64,000 nucleotides of DNA from Flavobacterium hankyongi (lineage in GTDB: Bacteria > Bacteroidota > Bacteroidia > Flavobacteriales > Flavobacteriaceae). Positions 18,108 to 26,470 of the stretch are shown here, piece after piece; position 1 is the stretch's first letter; every line of letters begins with the position of its first letter. The stretch lies in assembly GCF_036840915.1 (NCBI RefSeq), contig NZ_CP085725.1, positions 2,666,001 through 2,730,000 on the forward strand, written 5' to 3'. A program made the translations under genes and the position numbers. The notes beneath the pieces are model-generated. The model was given only the letters and a program-made list of their open reading frames with translations, was not told the origin of the DNA and made no database searches.

Positions 18108-19424
18108 ATGGAATTAAAAGAAAAATTAATATCATCATTCATGGCATTTGAAGAAAAAGTCGATGTAGCTACCGAGTTACACGATTTGAGAACTTCAGCC
18201 TTAAAGAATTTTGAAGCAAAGGGCTTTCCTTCTAAAAAAGAAGAAGCTTGGAAATATACTTCGCTTAATGCGGTTTTAAAAAATGATTTCAGCATTTTTC
18301 CTAAAAAGGAACATGCTATCGAAATCAAGGAAGTAAAAAAATACTTTATCAACGATGTAGATACTTATAAAGTTATCTTTATTGATGGTGTTTTTAGTAC
18401 GTTTTTATCGTCAACTACACATGACGGATTGGATGTTTGTTTAATGTCATCGGCATTAACAAAACCAAAGTATAAAATGGTAATTGACAACTACTTCAAT
18501 CAAATAGCCAATAAAGAAGACAGTTTAACATCTTTGAACACTGCTTTTGCTTACGAAGGAGCTTATATTAATATTCCAAAAAGCAAAGTAGTTGAAAAGC
18601 CCATCGAAATCATATATTTTTCTACAGGTAATGAAGCAGCTTTAATGACACAGCCGCGTAATTTGATTATCGTTGGCGAAAACGCACACGTACAAATTGT
18701 AGAGCGTCACCAAAGTTTAAATGAAAATCCGGTGTTGACCAATTCGGTTACTGAGATTTTTGCTCAAAAACGTGCTATTGTAGATTATTACAAAATTCAA
18801 AATGATGTGCAAACGGCTAATTTGATTGATAACACGTATATCTCACAAAAACAAGAAAGCCGCGTTGCAGTACATACTTTCTCTTTTGGTGGAAATATTA
18901 CAAGAAACAATTTGAATTTCTATCACCACGGAGAAAGAATCGATTCTACTTTAAAAGGAATTACAATCATTGGAGATAAGCAACACGTAGATCATTATAC
19001 TTTAGTAAATCACGAACAACCAAACTGCGAAAGTCATCAGAATTACAAAACAATTTTAGATGGAAATTCGACTGGTGTATTTAATGGTAAAATCTATGTA
19101 GAAAAAGAAGCTCAAAAAACAGATGCTTTCCAGCAAAATAACAACATCTTATTAAGCGACAAAGCAACTATCAACGCTAAGCCACAACTAGAGATTTTTG
19201 CAGATGATGTAAAATGTTCGCACGGATGTACTATTGGTCAGTTGGATGATAACGCTATGTTCTACATGCAACAACGCGGAATACCTAAAAAAGAAGCCAA
19301 AGCTTTATTGATGTACGCTTTCACCAGCGAAGTAACATCAAGTATCAAAATACCGGAATTAAAAGCTAAAATCGCAAAAATCATAGCTACGAAATTGGGT
19401 GTAAACATGGGATTTGATTTATAG
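18108..19424 (+). CDS. sufD: Fe-S cluster assembly protein SufD
   Basis: A 438-aa SufD, the partner of SufB in the SufBC2D scaffold. Features are the N-terminal GFPSKKEEAWKYTSL, typical of SufD, a central beta-helix region, and the C-terminal KPQLEIFADDVKCSHGCTIG with MFYMQQRGI. This C-terminal block carries the conserved Cys and His at the SufB-SufD interface. It follows sufC by 73 nt with a 7-bp tandem repeat between them, and a terminator closes this first suf block. Confidence 0.96.
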   Translation: MELKEKLISSFMAFEEKVDVATELHDLRTSALKNFEAKGFPSKKEEAWKYTSLNAVLKNDFSIFPKKEHAIEIKEVKKYFINDVDTYKVIFIDGVFSTFLSSTTHDGLDVCLMSSALTKPKYKMVIDNYFNQIANKEDSLTSLNTAFAYEGAYINIPKSKVVEKPIEIIYFSTGNEAALMTQPRNLIIVGENAHVQIVERHQSLNENPVLTNSVTEIFAQKRAIVDYYKIQNDVQTANLIDNTYISQKQESRVAVHTFSFGGNITRNNLNFYHHGERIDSTLKGITIIGDKQHVDHYTLVNHEQPNCESHQNYKTILDGNSTGVFNGKIYVEKEAQKTDAFQQNNNILLSDKATINAKPQLEIFADDVKCSHGCTIGQLDDNAMFYMQQRGIPKKEAKALLMYAFTSEVTSSIKIPELKAKIAKIIATKLGVNMGFDL

Positions 19425-19462
19425 TCGTTGCGAAGAACCAAATAATATCTTTATATAAACAG

Positions 19463-19488
19463 AAAAGCCACTCACTGAGTGGCTTTTA
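19463..19488. terminator. Terminator between sufD and the S1C protease gene
   Basis: AAAAGCCACTC pairs with GAGTGGCTTTT across a very short loop, with T runs on both sides. It serves convergent genes. An almost identical hairpin stands at 21936-21960. Confidence 0.85.
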
Positions 19489-20988
19489 TTATTCTGTTTT
19501 AATATTTAGCATTTTTAAAACAATATTTGAAGGTATTGAAAACCCTATTCCAGATATGTTTTTACCTGAAGCTTTCAGTGTATTTATTCCAATTATTTCA
19601 CCCCTATTATTTAGCATTGGTCCGCCACTATTTCCTGAATTAATACTAACATCTGATTGTATAAAATTTACACCGTTAAATTCTCTGTAACCGCTTATAA
19701 TTCCCTTTGTAATGGTTTGTATCAATTTTTTATCTAGTGGAGTTCCTATAGCATATACCTCTTCGCCTAAATTTGTTTTGTCGCTATCATAGAAAGATAA
19801 ACCTTTAATGTTTGCATTTACTTTTAAAATAGCCAAATCAAAATCTTTGTTAGCTTTTACAAGCTCCGCTTTTACTTTTCTGTCTTTGTCAATCTTGATA
19901 AAAATAGGTTTTTGGCCTTCAATTACATGGTAATTCGTGATAAGATATCCGTTGTCAGTTACAAAAACGCCACTCCCAAACTTTCCTTCAGTTTCAACAG
20001 TAACTATAGAATTTACACTTTCTTTTAACATTTCAGAGGTGTTTGTGTAAGACCTATTTTGAATTAGAGGTATTTCTATGACACTTCCTTTAGATTTTTC
20101 AAGATATTTTTGCTGAGAAGTTGAAATTAAATTGTGTAATGATTCTTCCTCTAATAGTTCTCTTTCTGAAAGCGCTATCATATCATGTAACAATAACTCA
20201 TAATTATTGCCAGATCTAAAATAATTTGTTTTTATTTCAAATGTCTTTATTGGATTTTCTAAATCTGATAAATCAAAAACTTGCCATTCACATTCTAAAA
20301 AACATGGACCAGAAAAGTCACGATGTAACTTGCCACTTAATTTGAAATTCAAGTTTTTGACAATAGGCTTGAAAATAATCTTAGGATTTTGAAGATTTGA
20401 GACATCTTTTTTACTGTCTTTTTTTGAAAAAAAAGTTGCGTTTACATATGAATTTTGAAAAGCATTTAAAATCCTCATTTCCATATTTTCTGGATAGCCT
20501 AAAAGTCTGTATATATCTTTATCTTTTAGTTTTTTCTTATTTCCATTTAATTCTCCTAAGACTTGATTTTCATCTATTTTTATAATAGGCACCTCTATAC
20601 CTACAAGAATTGTATTTTCTGTTTCTTTGAAAGTTTTTGTCATTTTTAAGACAAGGTCTTCTGTGTTTTTTCCTTTATCTAATAAACAAGAACTGCACTC
20701 TTCTATTGCATTGAAAAAAGCCATGTTGTCTTTTCTTTTTTCTTTAAGAGTGATTTTTATAGTGTCGAAATTTTCTTTAACAATATTGATTTTAACAATA
20801 TTCTTGTTAAGTTTTTTTAAATCGAAGGGAGTATTTCCAATCTTTTGGTTATTGTCGTCGAAAATTTCGGCATTTGGGTTGGTACTTATAAAATTTGAAC
20901 CACTATTTTGAGAATAAATAAAATTTATAAATAACAATGTAAAACAAATGGTGAAGCGTCTTTTTGAATTAAAAAAAGTAATCCGCAT
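19489..20988 (-). CDS. Exported trypsin-like (S1C, DegP-type) serine protease
   Basis: A 499-aa protein with a signal peptide ending near FINFIYSQ. Residues 28-85 look like a PEGA-type beta module (FISTNPNAEIFDDNNQ). Residues 90-310 are an unassigned region with a CSSC motif. The C-terminal 170 residues are a trypsin-like domain with His in LITNYHVIEG, Asp in DFDLAILKV and Ser in SGNSGGPML. No PDZ domain follows the protease, unlike DegP or DegQ. It is probably periplasmic, with the N-terminal part recognising substrates or partners. It runs against the suf genes and interrupts the suf cluster. Confidence 0.85.
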   Translation of the reverse strand: MRITFFNSKRRFTICFTLLFINFIYSQNSGSNFISTNPNAEIFDDNNQKIGNTPFDLKKLNKNIVKINIVKENFDTIKITLKEKRKDNMAFFNAIEECSSCLLDKGKNTEDLVLKMTKTFKETENTILVGIEVPIIKIDENQVLGELNGNKKKLKDKDIYRLLGYPENMEMRILNAFQNSYVNATFFSKKDSKKDVSNLQNPKIIFKPIVKNLNFKLSGKLHRDFSGPCFLECEWQVFDLSDLENPIKTFEIKTNYFRSGNNYELLLHDMIALSERELLEEESLHNLISTSQQKYLEKSKGSVIEIPLIQNRSYTNTSEMLKESVNSIVTVETEGKFGSGVFVTDNGYLITNYHVIEGQKPIFIKIDKDRKVKAELVKANKDFDLAILKVNANIKGLSFYDSDKTNLGEEVYAIGTPLDKKLIQTITKGIISGYREFNGVNFIQSDVSINSGNSGGPMLNNRGEIIGINTLKASGKNISGIGFSIPSNIVLKMLNIKTE

Positions 20989-21023
20989 TTTAAAAAGGAA
21001 TTATGTTTATAGATTAAAAATCA

Positions 21024-21031
21024 TACTTTTG
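21024..21031 (+). promoter_or_regulatory. -7 box for the 285-aa secreted protein gene
   Basis: TACTTTTG matches TAnnTTTG, 39 nt before the ATG at 21070. The -33 element is unclear. Confidence 0.5.
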
Positions 21032-21069
21032 CAGCGCACAAAATTATTCATAAACTTAATTAAACAATA

Positions 21070-21927
21070 ATGAAAACAAAGATTATTTTCCTATTTGCAT
21101 TGATTTGCTCTTTCGTAGCTAATGCACAATTATCAGCCGTAGACTATAAAAGCGAAGAGTATAGTCAATTTAAAGCTTCTAAAACGTATGTAGTACTAAG
21201 TGGAGATAAAAAATTTGATGAAGAAATGAAAGCTGCAATGAATGATTTGTGGAAAGTTACTCCGTTTTCATTTATTGGAGGAAAAGAACTTGAAGCAAAA
21301 ATTACAGAAAAAAATGCTTCATTTATTACTTTAATTGTTATAGAAGGAGCTAAAGCTGGTCAAAACTATCACTATTTAGCATTACTTAATGGAGGAAAAA
21401 AGAAATTAAGCAAATATGAATATCAAGACATGTTAGCTTATTGTCCACTTAATTTTTTTGGAAATGAATTCAAGTTGACAGCTTCAAGTTACAGAGTAAG
21501 AAACATGATTGAATCAATGATTTTATCTATGGATCTTGTGCAAAAAAATGATATAAGAGGTAATTCAGCTAAAATCGTTAAAGGACTGCAAGAGGTTTAT
21601 AATGAAAGAGCACCTAAAATTAAAGAAAGAACACTATTATTTTGTGAAGAAAGTTTAGGTAAAAAAATCACTAAGGCTGATATCGCTGGTATTTACCCAC
21701 ACAAATTTGAAATGTGTTCTAAAGAAAAATTAGAGCAAGTAATTAAAGATAAAAGTACTGAATACTATTATTTTCAACCTGCAATTACTTTGAACAAATC
21801 AATGTTTGTTTTTGATCCTTCTAATGGAGAAGTAGTTTACTTCGATTACCAAATCATGGGATTAAATATAAATAAAGGAAATATTGAGGATCTAGCTAAA
21901 GCTGTTAGTCCAAAAAAGAAGAAATAA
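21070..21927 (+). CDS. Secreted protein of unknown function
   Basis: A 285-aa protein with a clear signal peptide (MKTKIIFLFALICSFVANAQ). I do not recognise a family. The mature part is mixed alpha/beta, Lys-rich, ends in PKKKK, and has three or four scattered cysteines (for example YCPLNFF, LLFCEESLG, MCSKEKL) but no catalytic motif. It has its own promoter and terminator, so it is a single-gene unit inside the gap between the two suf blocks. Conservation in relatives would have to be tested before any role is proposed. Confidence 0.7.
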   Translation: MKTKIIFLFALICSFVANAQLSAVDYKSEEYSQFKASKTYVVLSGDKKFDEEMKAAMNDLWKVTPFSFIGGKELEAKITEKNASFITLIVIEGAKAGQNYHYLALLNGGKKKLSKYEYQDMLAYCPLNFFGNEFKLTASSYRVRNMIESMILSMDLVQKNDIRGNSAKIVKGLQEVYNERAPKIKERTLLFCEESLGKKITKADIAGIYPHKFEMCSKEKLEQVIKDKSTEYYYFQPAITLNKSMFVFDPSNGEVVYFDYQIMGLNINKGNIEDLAKAVSPKKKK

Positions 21928-21935
21928 GAAATAAA

Positions 21936-21960
21936 GAAAGCCACTCATTGAGTGGCTTTC
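21936..21960. terminator. Bidirectional terminator, twin of the one at 19463
   Basis: GAAAGCCACTCA (21936-21947) pairs with TGAGTGGCTTTC (21949-21960). It closes the plus-strand secreted-protein gene and the convergent serine hydrolase gene. The core is the same as at 19463-19488 except for one base in the loop. Confidence 0.85.
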
Positions 21961-21961
21961 T

Positions 21962-23302
21962 TTATTTCTTAACACTTGCTAAAATCTCCTTAATCAATTC
22001 ATTTAAATCTATATGATCTGTTCCTAAGCGTACCACTACCATATCGTGCGACGGAATGATAAATACTCTTTGCCCTTGAAAGCCATCTGCATAATAAACA
22101 TCTTTCGGGCAATCTGGCATTTTGCCACCAGTATTTAACCAGAACTGTGCTCCATATTGGTTTTCTGAAGTTGGAGTAGGAGTAGCTACATATTTGGCCC
22201 AATTAGGATCAAACAATTGTTCGCCGTTCCAGTTTCCTTTGTGTAAGTATAATAATCCAAATTTTGCCCAATCACGAGCATTTGCCCAAGCATAAGAAGA
22301 ACCGATGTAATTTCCAGCCAAATCTGCTTCGACAAGCATGGAATGCATACCAATTTTATCAATTAAAGCGTTGTACCAAAAATCTAAATACTCTTGATGT
22401 GTTTTAAATTGCTTACGTAGAATTCCAGATAATAAATTAGTAGTCCCTGAAGAATAATTCCAAGTCGCGTTAGGTTTTCCAACCAAAGGCTTATTGATTT
22501 GAGATTTACTCATATCGCTTTCCTGAAAAAGCATTTTCGTAACATCAGATATCTTTCCATAATCTTCATCCCATTCTAAGCCCGAATTCATTTGTAAAAG
22601 GTTGTTAATAGTGATGCTTTTTCTTTCGTCATTTTTCCATTCACTTATAGGAGCTGGTTGGTTTACATTTAGTTTACCTTGTTTTTGTAAAATTCCAAAT
22701 AAAGTTCCAGTGATACTTTTGGTCATCGACCAACCCAATAATCTTGAATCTTTAGAAAATCCAGGAGCATATTTTTCAGCTATAATTTGATCTTTATATA
22801 TTACTACAACTGCTCGAGTGCTTTTTTTACCTTCAAAATTAGGGTCAAAGGCTTTTGCAACGGCTTTATTTAATTGGGCGTAATCAATGTTTGTGAAATT
22901 TGATTTTACTGGTTCTCCATCACCATAAGGAAAAGGAATATTTTTATTTAAGGTGAAACTTCTTTTAGGAACTAAATAAGGTTCTGATTCATTATAGTCA
23001 TCATTTACTAGAACAGCACCTAAGCCTTCACGATAAACAGCCTTTCTTGTTTTTAGTCCGTAAACAGAGGCTTCGGCATATTTTCCTTTTTCATTGATTT
23101 CATTTTTAGCTAAATCGATGAGGTCAATATCATTGTCTCCTTTCTCAATAACCCCCAATGGGCGATTGTCTAAAAAATGACCAGAAGCAACACTTTTTGA
23201 AGAAAAACCAGAAATTAAATCGAGTTTTGGATACGTGTCAAATCCTAAATAAATAATTGCAGCTAAAAGGACAAGGCCTAAAAAACGAAATATCTTTTTC
23301 AT
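21962..23302 (-). CDS. Serine hydrolase of the class C beta-lactamase fold
   Basis: A 446-aa protein starting at ATG 23302 (MKKIFRFLGLVLLAAIIYLG), which begins an N-terminal signal or membrane anchor; an upstream ATG eight codons earlier is less likely. The nucleophile motif SxxK is SMTK in LLGWSMTKSITG. A Tyr in WNYSSGTTNLL fits the YxN-like element. The fold covers residues 140-440. Such enzymes include esterases, D-aminopeptidases and penicillin-binding-protein-like hydrolases; a role in antibiotic resistance cannot be inferred. It is antisense to the suf genes and ends at a shared terminator. Confidence 0.88.
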   Translation of the reverse strand: MKKIFRFLGLVLLAAIIYLGFDTYPKLDLISGFSSKSVASGHFLDNRPLGVIEKGDNDIDLIDLAKNEINEKGKYAEASVYGLKTRKAVYREGLGAVLVNDDYNESEPYLVPKRSFTLNKNIPFPYGDGEPVKSNFTNIDYAQLNKAVAKAFDPNFEGKKSTRAVVVIYKDQIIAEKYAPGFSKDSRLLGWSMTKSITGTLFGILQKQGKLNVNQPAPISEWKNDERKSITINNLLQMNSGLEWDEDYGKISDVTKMLFQESDMSKSQINKPLVGKPNATWNYSSGTTNLLSGILRKQFKTHQEYLDFWYNALIDKIGMHSMLVEADLAGNYIGSSYAWANARDWAKFGLLYLHKGNWNGEQLFDPNWAKYVATPTPTSENQYGAQFWLNTGGKMPDCPKDVYYADGFQGQRVFIIPSHDMVVVRLGTDHIDLNELIKEILASVKK

Positions 23303-23394
23303 AGAGAGGAAATTAGATTGCTGCAATTTAGGAAATAGCTATGAATGCATAAAAAAGATTTATTAAATAATTCTTCTATTCGTGGTCAAATAAC

Positions 23395-23402
23395 TACTTT
23401 TG
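23395..23402 (+). promoter_or_regulatory. -7 box for the second suf block
   Basis: TACTTTTG lies 27 nt before the sufS ATG at 23429. It shows that sufS-sufE can be transcribed independently of sufABCD, and argues against the in-frame ATG at 23345. Confidence 0.5.
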
Positions 23403-23428
23403 TATTTAGAAAAAATCTAAATAATAAA

Positions 23429-24643
23429 ATGTTAGATATCCAAAAAATAAGAGCCGATTTTCCCATTTTAGAGCAAAAAGTAAACGGAAAACCCTTAATA
23501 TATTTTGATAACGGTGCGACTTCACAAAAACCTAAAGTGGTTATTGATGCAATCTCAAAATATTATCAAGAAATAAATGCCAACATTCATAGAGGAGTAC
23601 ATACTTTAAGCCAATTAGCGACTGATGCTTATGAAGCTTCTCGTGAAAAAGTAAGAAGTCATATTAACGCCAAAGAAGTTTACGAAGTAATTTTTACATC
23701 AGGAACAACTCAGGGAATTAATTTGGTTGCCAACGGTTTTGCTTCATTGATTTCTAAAGATGACGAAGTAATGGTTTCGGCTGTAGAACACCATAGTAAT
23801 ATTGTACCATGGCAGTTTTTGTGTGAAAGAACAGGAGCAAAGTTGGTAGTGATTCCAATGAATGAAAAAGGGGAATTGGTAATGTCTGAATATGATAGAT
23901 TACTTTCATCTAAAACCAAAATTGTGGCTGTAAATCACATTTCTAACGCATTAGGAACAATTAATCCTATTGAACATATCATTAAAAAAGCGCATGAAGT
24001 TGGCGCTGTTGTTTTAGTTGATGGTGCTCAAGCCACACCACATATAAAACCTGATGTGCAAGCTTTAGATTGTGATTTTTATGTATTCTCGGGACATAAA
24101 ATTTGTGGGCCAACTGGTGTTGGAATTTTATACGGTAAAGAAGAATGGTTAAATAAGCTACCACCTTACATGGGTGGAGGAGAAATGATCAAGGAAGTAA
24201 CTTTTGAAAAAACCACTTATGCCGATTTACCTCATAAGTTTGAAGCAGGAACACCGAACATTGCTGATGGAATTGTTTTAGGGACTGCGATTGATTACTT
24301 AAATGAAATTGGTTTCGATAATATTCAAAAACAAGAGAAAGAATTGTTGTCTTATGCTACTGAAAAGTTATTGGAAATTGAAGGTTTAAAAATCTTTGGT
24401 ACTTCAGAAAACAAAACTTCAGTAGTGTCTTTTAATATAGAAGGAATTCATCCTTACGACATTGGAACAATTATTGATAAGTTAGGTATAGCAGTTCGCA
24501 CTGGTCATCATTGTGCTCAGCCTATCATGAATTATTTTGATATTCCGGGTACCATTAGAGCAAGTTTTTCGTTTTATAATACAAAAGAAGAAATTGATAC
24601 CTTTGTTGAAGCTGTTAAAAAAGCTAAAATGATGTTGTCATAA
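23429..24643 (+). CDS. sufS: Cysteine desulfurase SufS
   Basis: A 404-aa PLP enzyme that takes sulfur from cysteine as a persulfide and hands it to SufE. The start at 23429 (MLDIQKIRADFPIL) is the family's usual start; an ATG 28 codons upstream would place a promoter inside the gene. PLP-binding Lys224 lies in FSGHKICGPTG and the catalytic Cys362 in RTGHHCAQP. The group II (SufS/CsdA) type is shown by that short RxGHHCA loop. It begins the second suf block, 16 nt before a lipoprotein gene. Confidence 0.96.
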   Translation: MLDIQKIRADFPILEQKVNGKPLIYFDNGATSQKPKVVIDAISKYYQEINANIHRGVHTLSQLATDAYEASREKVRSHINAKEVYEVIFTSGTTQGINLVANGFASLISKDDEVMVSAVEHHSNIVPWQFLCERTGAKLVVIPMNEKGELVMSEYDRLLSSKTKIVAVNHISNALGTINPIEHIIKKAHEVGAVVLVDGAQATPHIKPDVQALDCDFYVFSGHKICGPTGVGILYGKEEWLNKLPPYMGGGEMIKEVTFEKTTYADLPHKFEAGTPNIADGIVLGTAIDYLNEIGFDNIQKQEKELLSYATEKLLEIEGLKIFGTSENKTSVVSFNIEGIHPYDIGTIIDKLGIAVRTGHHCAQPIMNYFDIPGTIRASFSFYNTKEEIDTFVEAVKKAKMMLS

Positions 24644-24658
24644 CCTAAACTAAAAACT

Positions 24659-25156
24659 ATGAGCAAATTAGTATTTATTGGAGTATTAGCATTCGTTTTA
24701 CTTTCGTGCAAATGCAAAAAAGAAGTTGTGCAAAAAGGTGATTCATCTCAAACGACATTGGTAGATAATGTTCAAACTGATGAATCAAAAGTTAATAATC
24801 AAGAGCAAACTTCTGTTGTAGAATATAACGCCAATACAAGAGGCTATTTTTTGAAGTTAGTATTTAGTAACAATAAATTGATGTTTACTAACGAAAGAGA
24901 TTCTAATGAACTTAAGGCAGTTCAATTAGATAAATCTCAATTAGATGAATTAAATAGTATGCTAGGTTCGATTAATGTTGATGGGTTGGCTACTCTAAAA
25001 GATCCAACGCAAAAGCGTTTTTATGATGGAGCTGCAATAGCCAATTTAAAAATAACCAAAAACGGTAAAGAATATAGTACTGTAGATTTTGATCACGGAA
25101 ACCCGCCTTTAGCTATCGAAAATTTTGTTAGTAAGTTGGTTTCCTACACAAAATAG
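24659..25156 (+). CDS. Small lipoprotein inside the suf operon
   Basis: A 165-aa protein with a lipoprotein signal (LAFVLLSCKCKK, Cys17), so membrane-anchored and facing the periplasm. The mature part has a low-complexity linker (residues 20-60), then a compact domain with LKLVFSNNKLMFTNERDSNE and LDELNSMLGSINVDGL that I cannot assign. It is located between sufS and sufE with gaps of about 15 nt, so it is co-transcribed with cytoplasmic Fe-S factors, which is unusual for an exported protein. Any functional link to SUF is unproven. Confidence 0.75.
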   Translation: MSKLVFIGVLAFVLLSCKCKKEVVQKGDSSQTTLVDNVQTDESKVNNQEQTSVVEYNANTRGYFLKLVFSNNKLMFTNERDSNELKAVQLDKSQLDELNSMLGSINVDGLATLKDPTQKRFYDGAAIANLKITKNGKEYSTVDFDHGNPPLAIENFVSKLVSYTK

Positions 25157-25171
25157 AAGGAGAAAAATATA

Positions 25172-25591
25172 ATGACAATTCAAGAAATTCAAGAAGAGAT
25201 AGTCGATGAGTTTTCAATGTTTGACGATTGGATGCAGCGATACGAATACATTATCGAATTGGGGAAATCACTTCCTTTAATTGATGAGCAATATAAAACT
25301 GAAGAAAATATAATTAAAGGCTGTCAATCTAAAGTTTGGGTACATGCTGAACAAAAAGAGGATAAAGTTGTTTTCACTGCCGATAGTGATGCTATTTTAA
25401 CTAAAGGGATAATTGCAATCCTGATAAGAACTTTTTCAAATCAAACACCCAAACAAATTTTAGACGCAAACACCAATTTTATTGATGAAATTGGGCTTAA
25501 AGAACATTTATCACCAACACGTGCAAACGGATTGGTATCGATGGTTAAACAAATTAAAATGTATGCACTGGCCTTTGAGGCTAAAAATTAA
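25172..25591 (+). CDS. sufE: SufE sulfur acceptor
   Basis: A 139-aa SufE-family protein. The sulfur-accepting Cys is in IIKGCQSKVWV (near residue 51), and the usual opening FSMFDDWMQRYEYIIELGKSL is present in the matching place. It takes persulfide sulfur from SufS and delivers it to the SufBCD scaffold. It lies 3 nt before the DUF59 gene in the second suf block. Confidence 0.95.
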   Translation: MTIQEIQEEIVDEFSMFDDWMQRYEYIIELGKSLPLIDEQYKTEENIIKGCQSKVWVHAEQKEDKVVFTADSDAILTKGIIAILIRTFSNQTPKQILDANTNFIDEIGLKEHLSPTRANGLVSMVKQIKMYALAFEAKN

Positions 25592-25594
25592 AAA

Positions 25595-25918
25595 ATGGAA
25601 GAATTTAACGACACAATAAATTTAGGAGAAGAGGTTGTAAAGATTTTAAAAACTATTTATGATCCAGAAATCCCTGTAGATATATACGAGTTAGGGTTGA
25701 TTTACGATGTGTATGTTAATGAAGATTTGGATGTAAAAATCCTTATGACATTAACTTCGCCTAATTGCCCAGTTGCCGAAACATTGCCAAATGAAGTAAA
25801 GGAAAAAATTGAAAAGATTGGTGAGGTGAAAACTTGTGAAGTTGAAATCACTTTTGATCCACCTTGGAGCAAAGATTTAATGAGTGAAGAAGCTAAGCTA
25901 GAGTTAGGAATGCTTTAA
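25595..25918 (+). CDS. DUF59/MIP18-type SUF-associated protein
   Basis: A 107-aa protein of the DUF59 (MIP18) family found in SUF operons and often called SufT-like. Motifs are DPEIPVDIYELGLIYDV near residue 21 and LTSPNCPVAE with its conserved Cys near 55, then a final EITFDPPWSKDLMSEEAK. These proteins help mature Fe-S proteins. It is packed between sufE (3 nt) and the DUF2480 gene (1 nt). Confidence 0.92.
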   Translation: MEEFNDTINLGEEVVKILKTIYDPEIPVDIYELGLIYDVYVNEDLDVKILMTLTSPNCPVAETLPNEVKEKIEKIGEVKTCEVEITFDPPWSKDLMSEEAKLELGML

Positions 25919-25919
25919 G

Positions 25920-26429
25920 ATGCAAGACGAAATCATAAATAAAGTAGCCACAAGTTCTTTAGTAGTTTTCGATTTGGAAGACTACTATAAGGCAGGCGTG
26001 CGTACTCAGATTGATATTTCGCAATGGCTTATTGAAGGTTTTTTGTTGAAAGAAAAAGATTTTCGTGAAGCTTTAAAAAATCACGATTGGTCACAATATC
26101 AAAATCATTATGTAGCCATTAATTGTTCAACAGATGCTATTTTACCTGCTTGGGCTTCCATTTTAGTTGCTTCATATGTAGCACCTTTTAGCAAAAAAGT
26201 TGTTCTTGGTAATCTTTCTGATTTAGAAATTTCAATTTATGAATCAGAATTATCATCTATTGATTTTTCCCAATACAAAGACAAACCAGTTATTTTAAAA
26301 GGTTGTTCAAAAAAACCAGTACCTGAATCGGCTTATATTCTAGCAATACAAAAACTACAAGAAAATGCTAAAAGTATAATGTATGGCGAGGCTTGCTCTG
26401 CTGTACCTATTTATAAATCAAAAAAATAA
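25920..26429 (+). CDS. DUF2480 family protein
   Basis: A 169-aa cytoplasmic protein of DUF2480, a family I know from Bacteroidota next to suf genes. It opens with VATSSLVVFDLEDYYKAG, has a central NCSTDAILPAWASILVASY, and ends in ILKGCSKKPVPESAY and YGEACSAVPIYK, each with a conserved Cys. The ATG is one base after the stop of the DUF59 gene. The function is unknown; the position suggests a SUF accessory role. It appears to be the last gene of this block. Confidence 0.88.
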   Translation: MQDEIINKVATSSLVVFDLEDYYKAGVRTQIDISQWLIEGFLLKEKDFREALKNHDWSQYQNHYVAINCSTDAILPAWASILVASYVAPFSKKVVLGNLSDLEISIYESELSSIDFSQYKDKPVILKGCSKKPVPESAYILAIQKLQENAKSIMYGEACSAVPIYKSKK

Positions 26430-26470
26430 GATTTTTTTTATAAATTTGAGTAAACGCTAAACTCAATACT

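Noticed and set aside
21962..23302. Antibiotic-resistance beta-lactamase
   Set aside because: The class C fold is shared by many esterases and peptidases, and nothing in the sequence points to beta-lactam hydrolysis.
23345..23428. Longer N-terminus of SufS
   Set aside because: A -7 box lies within it and the family starts at MLDIQKIRADFP.
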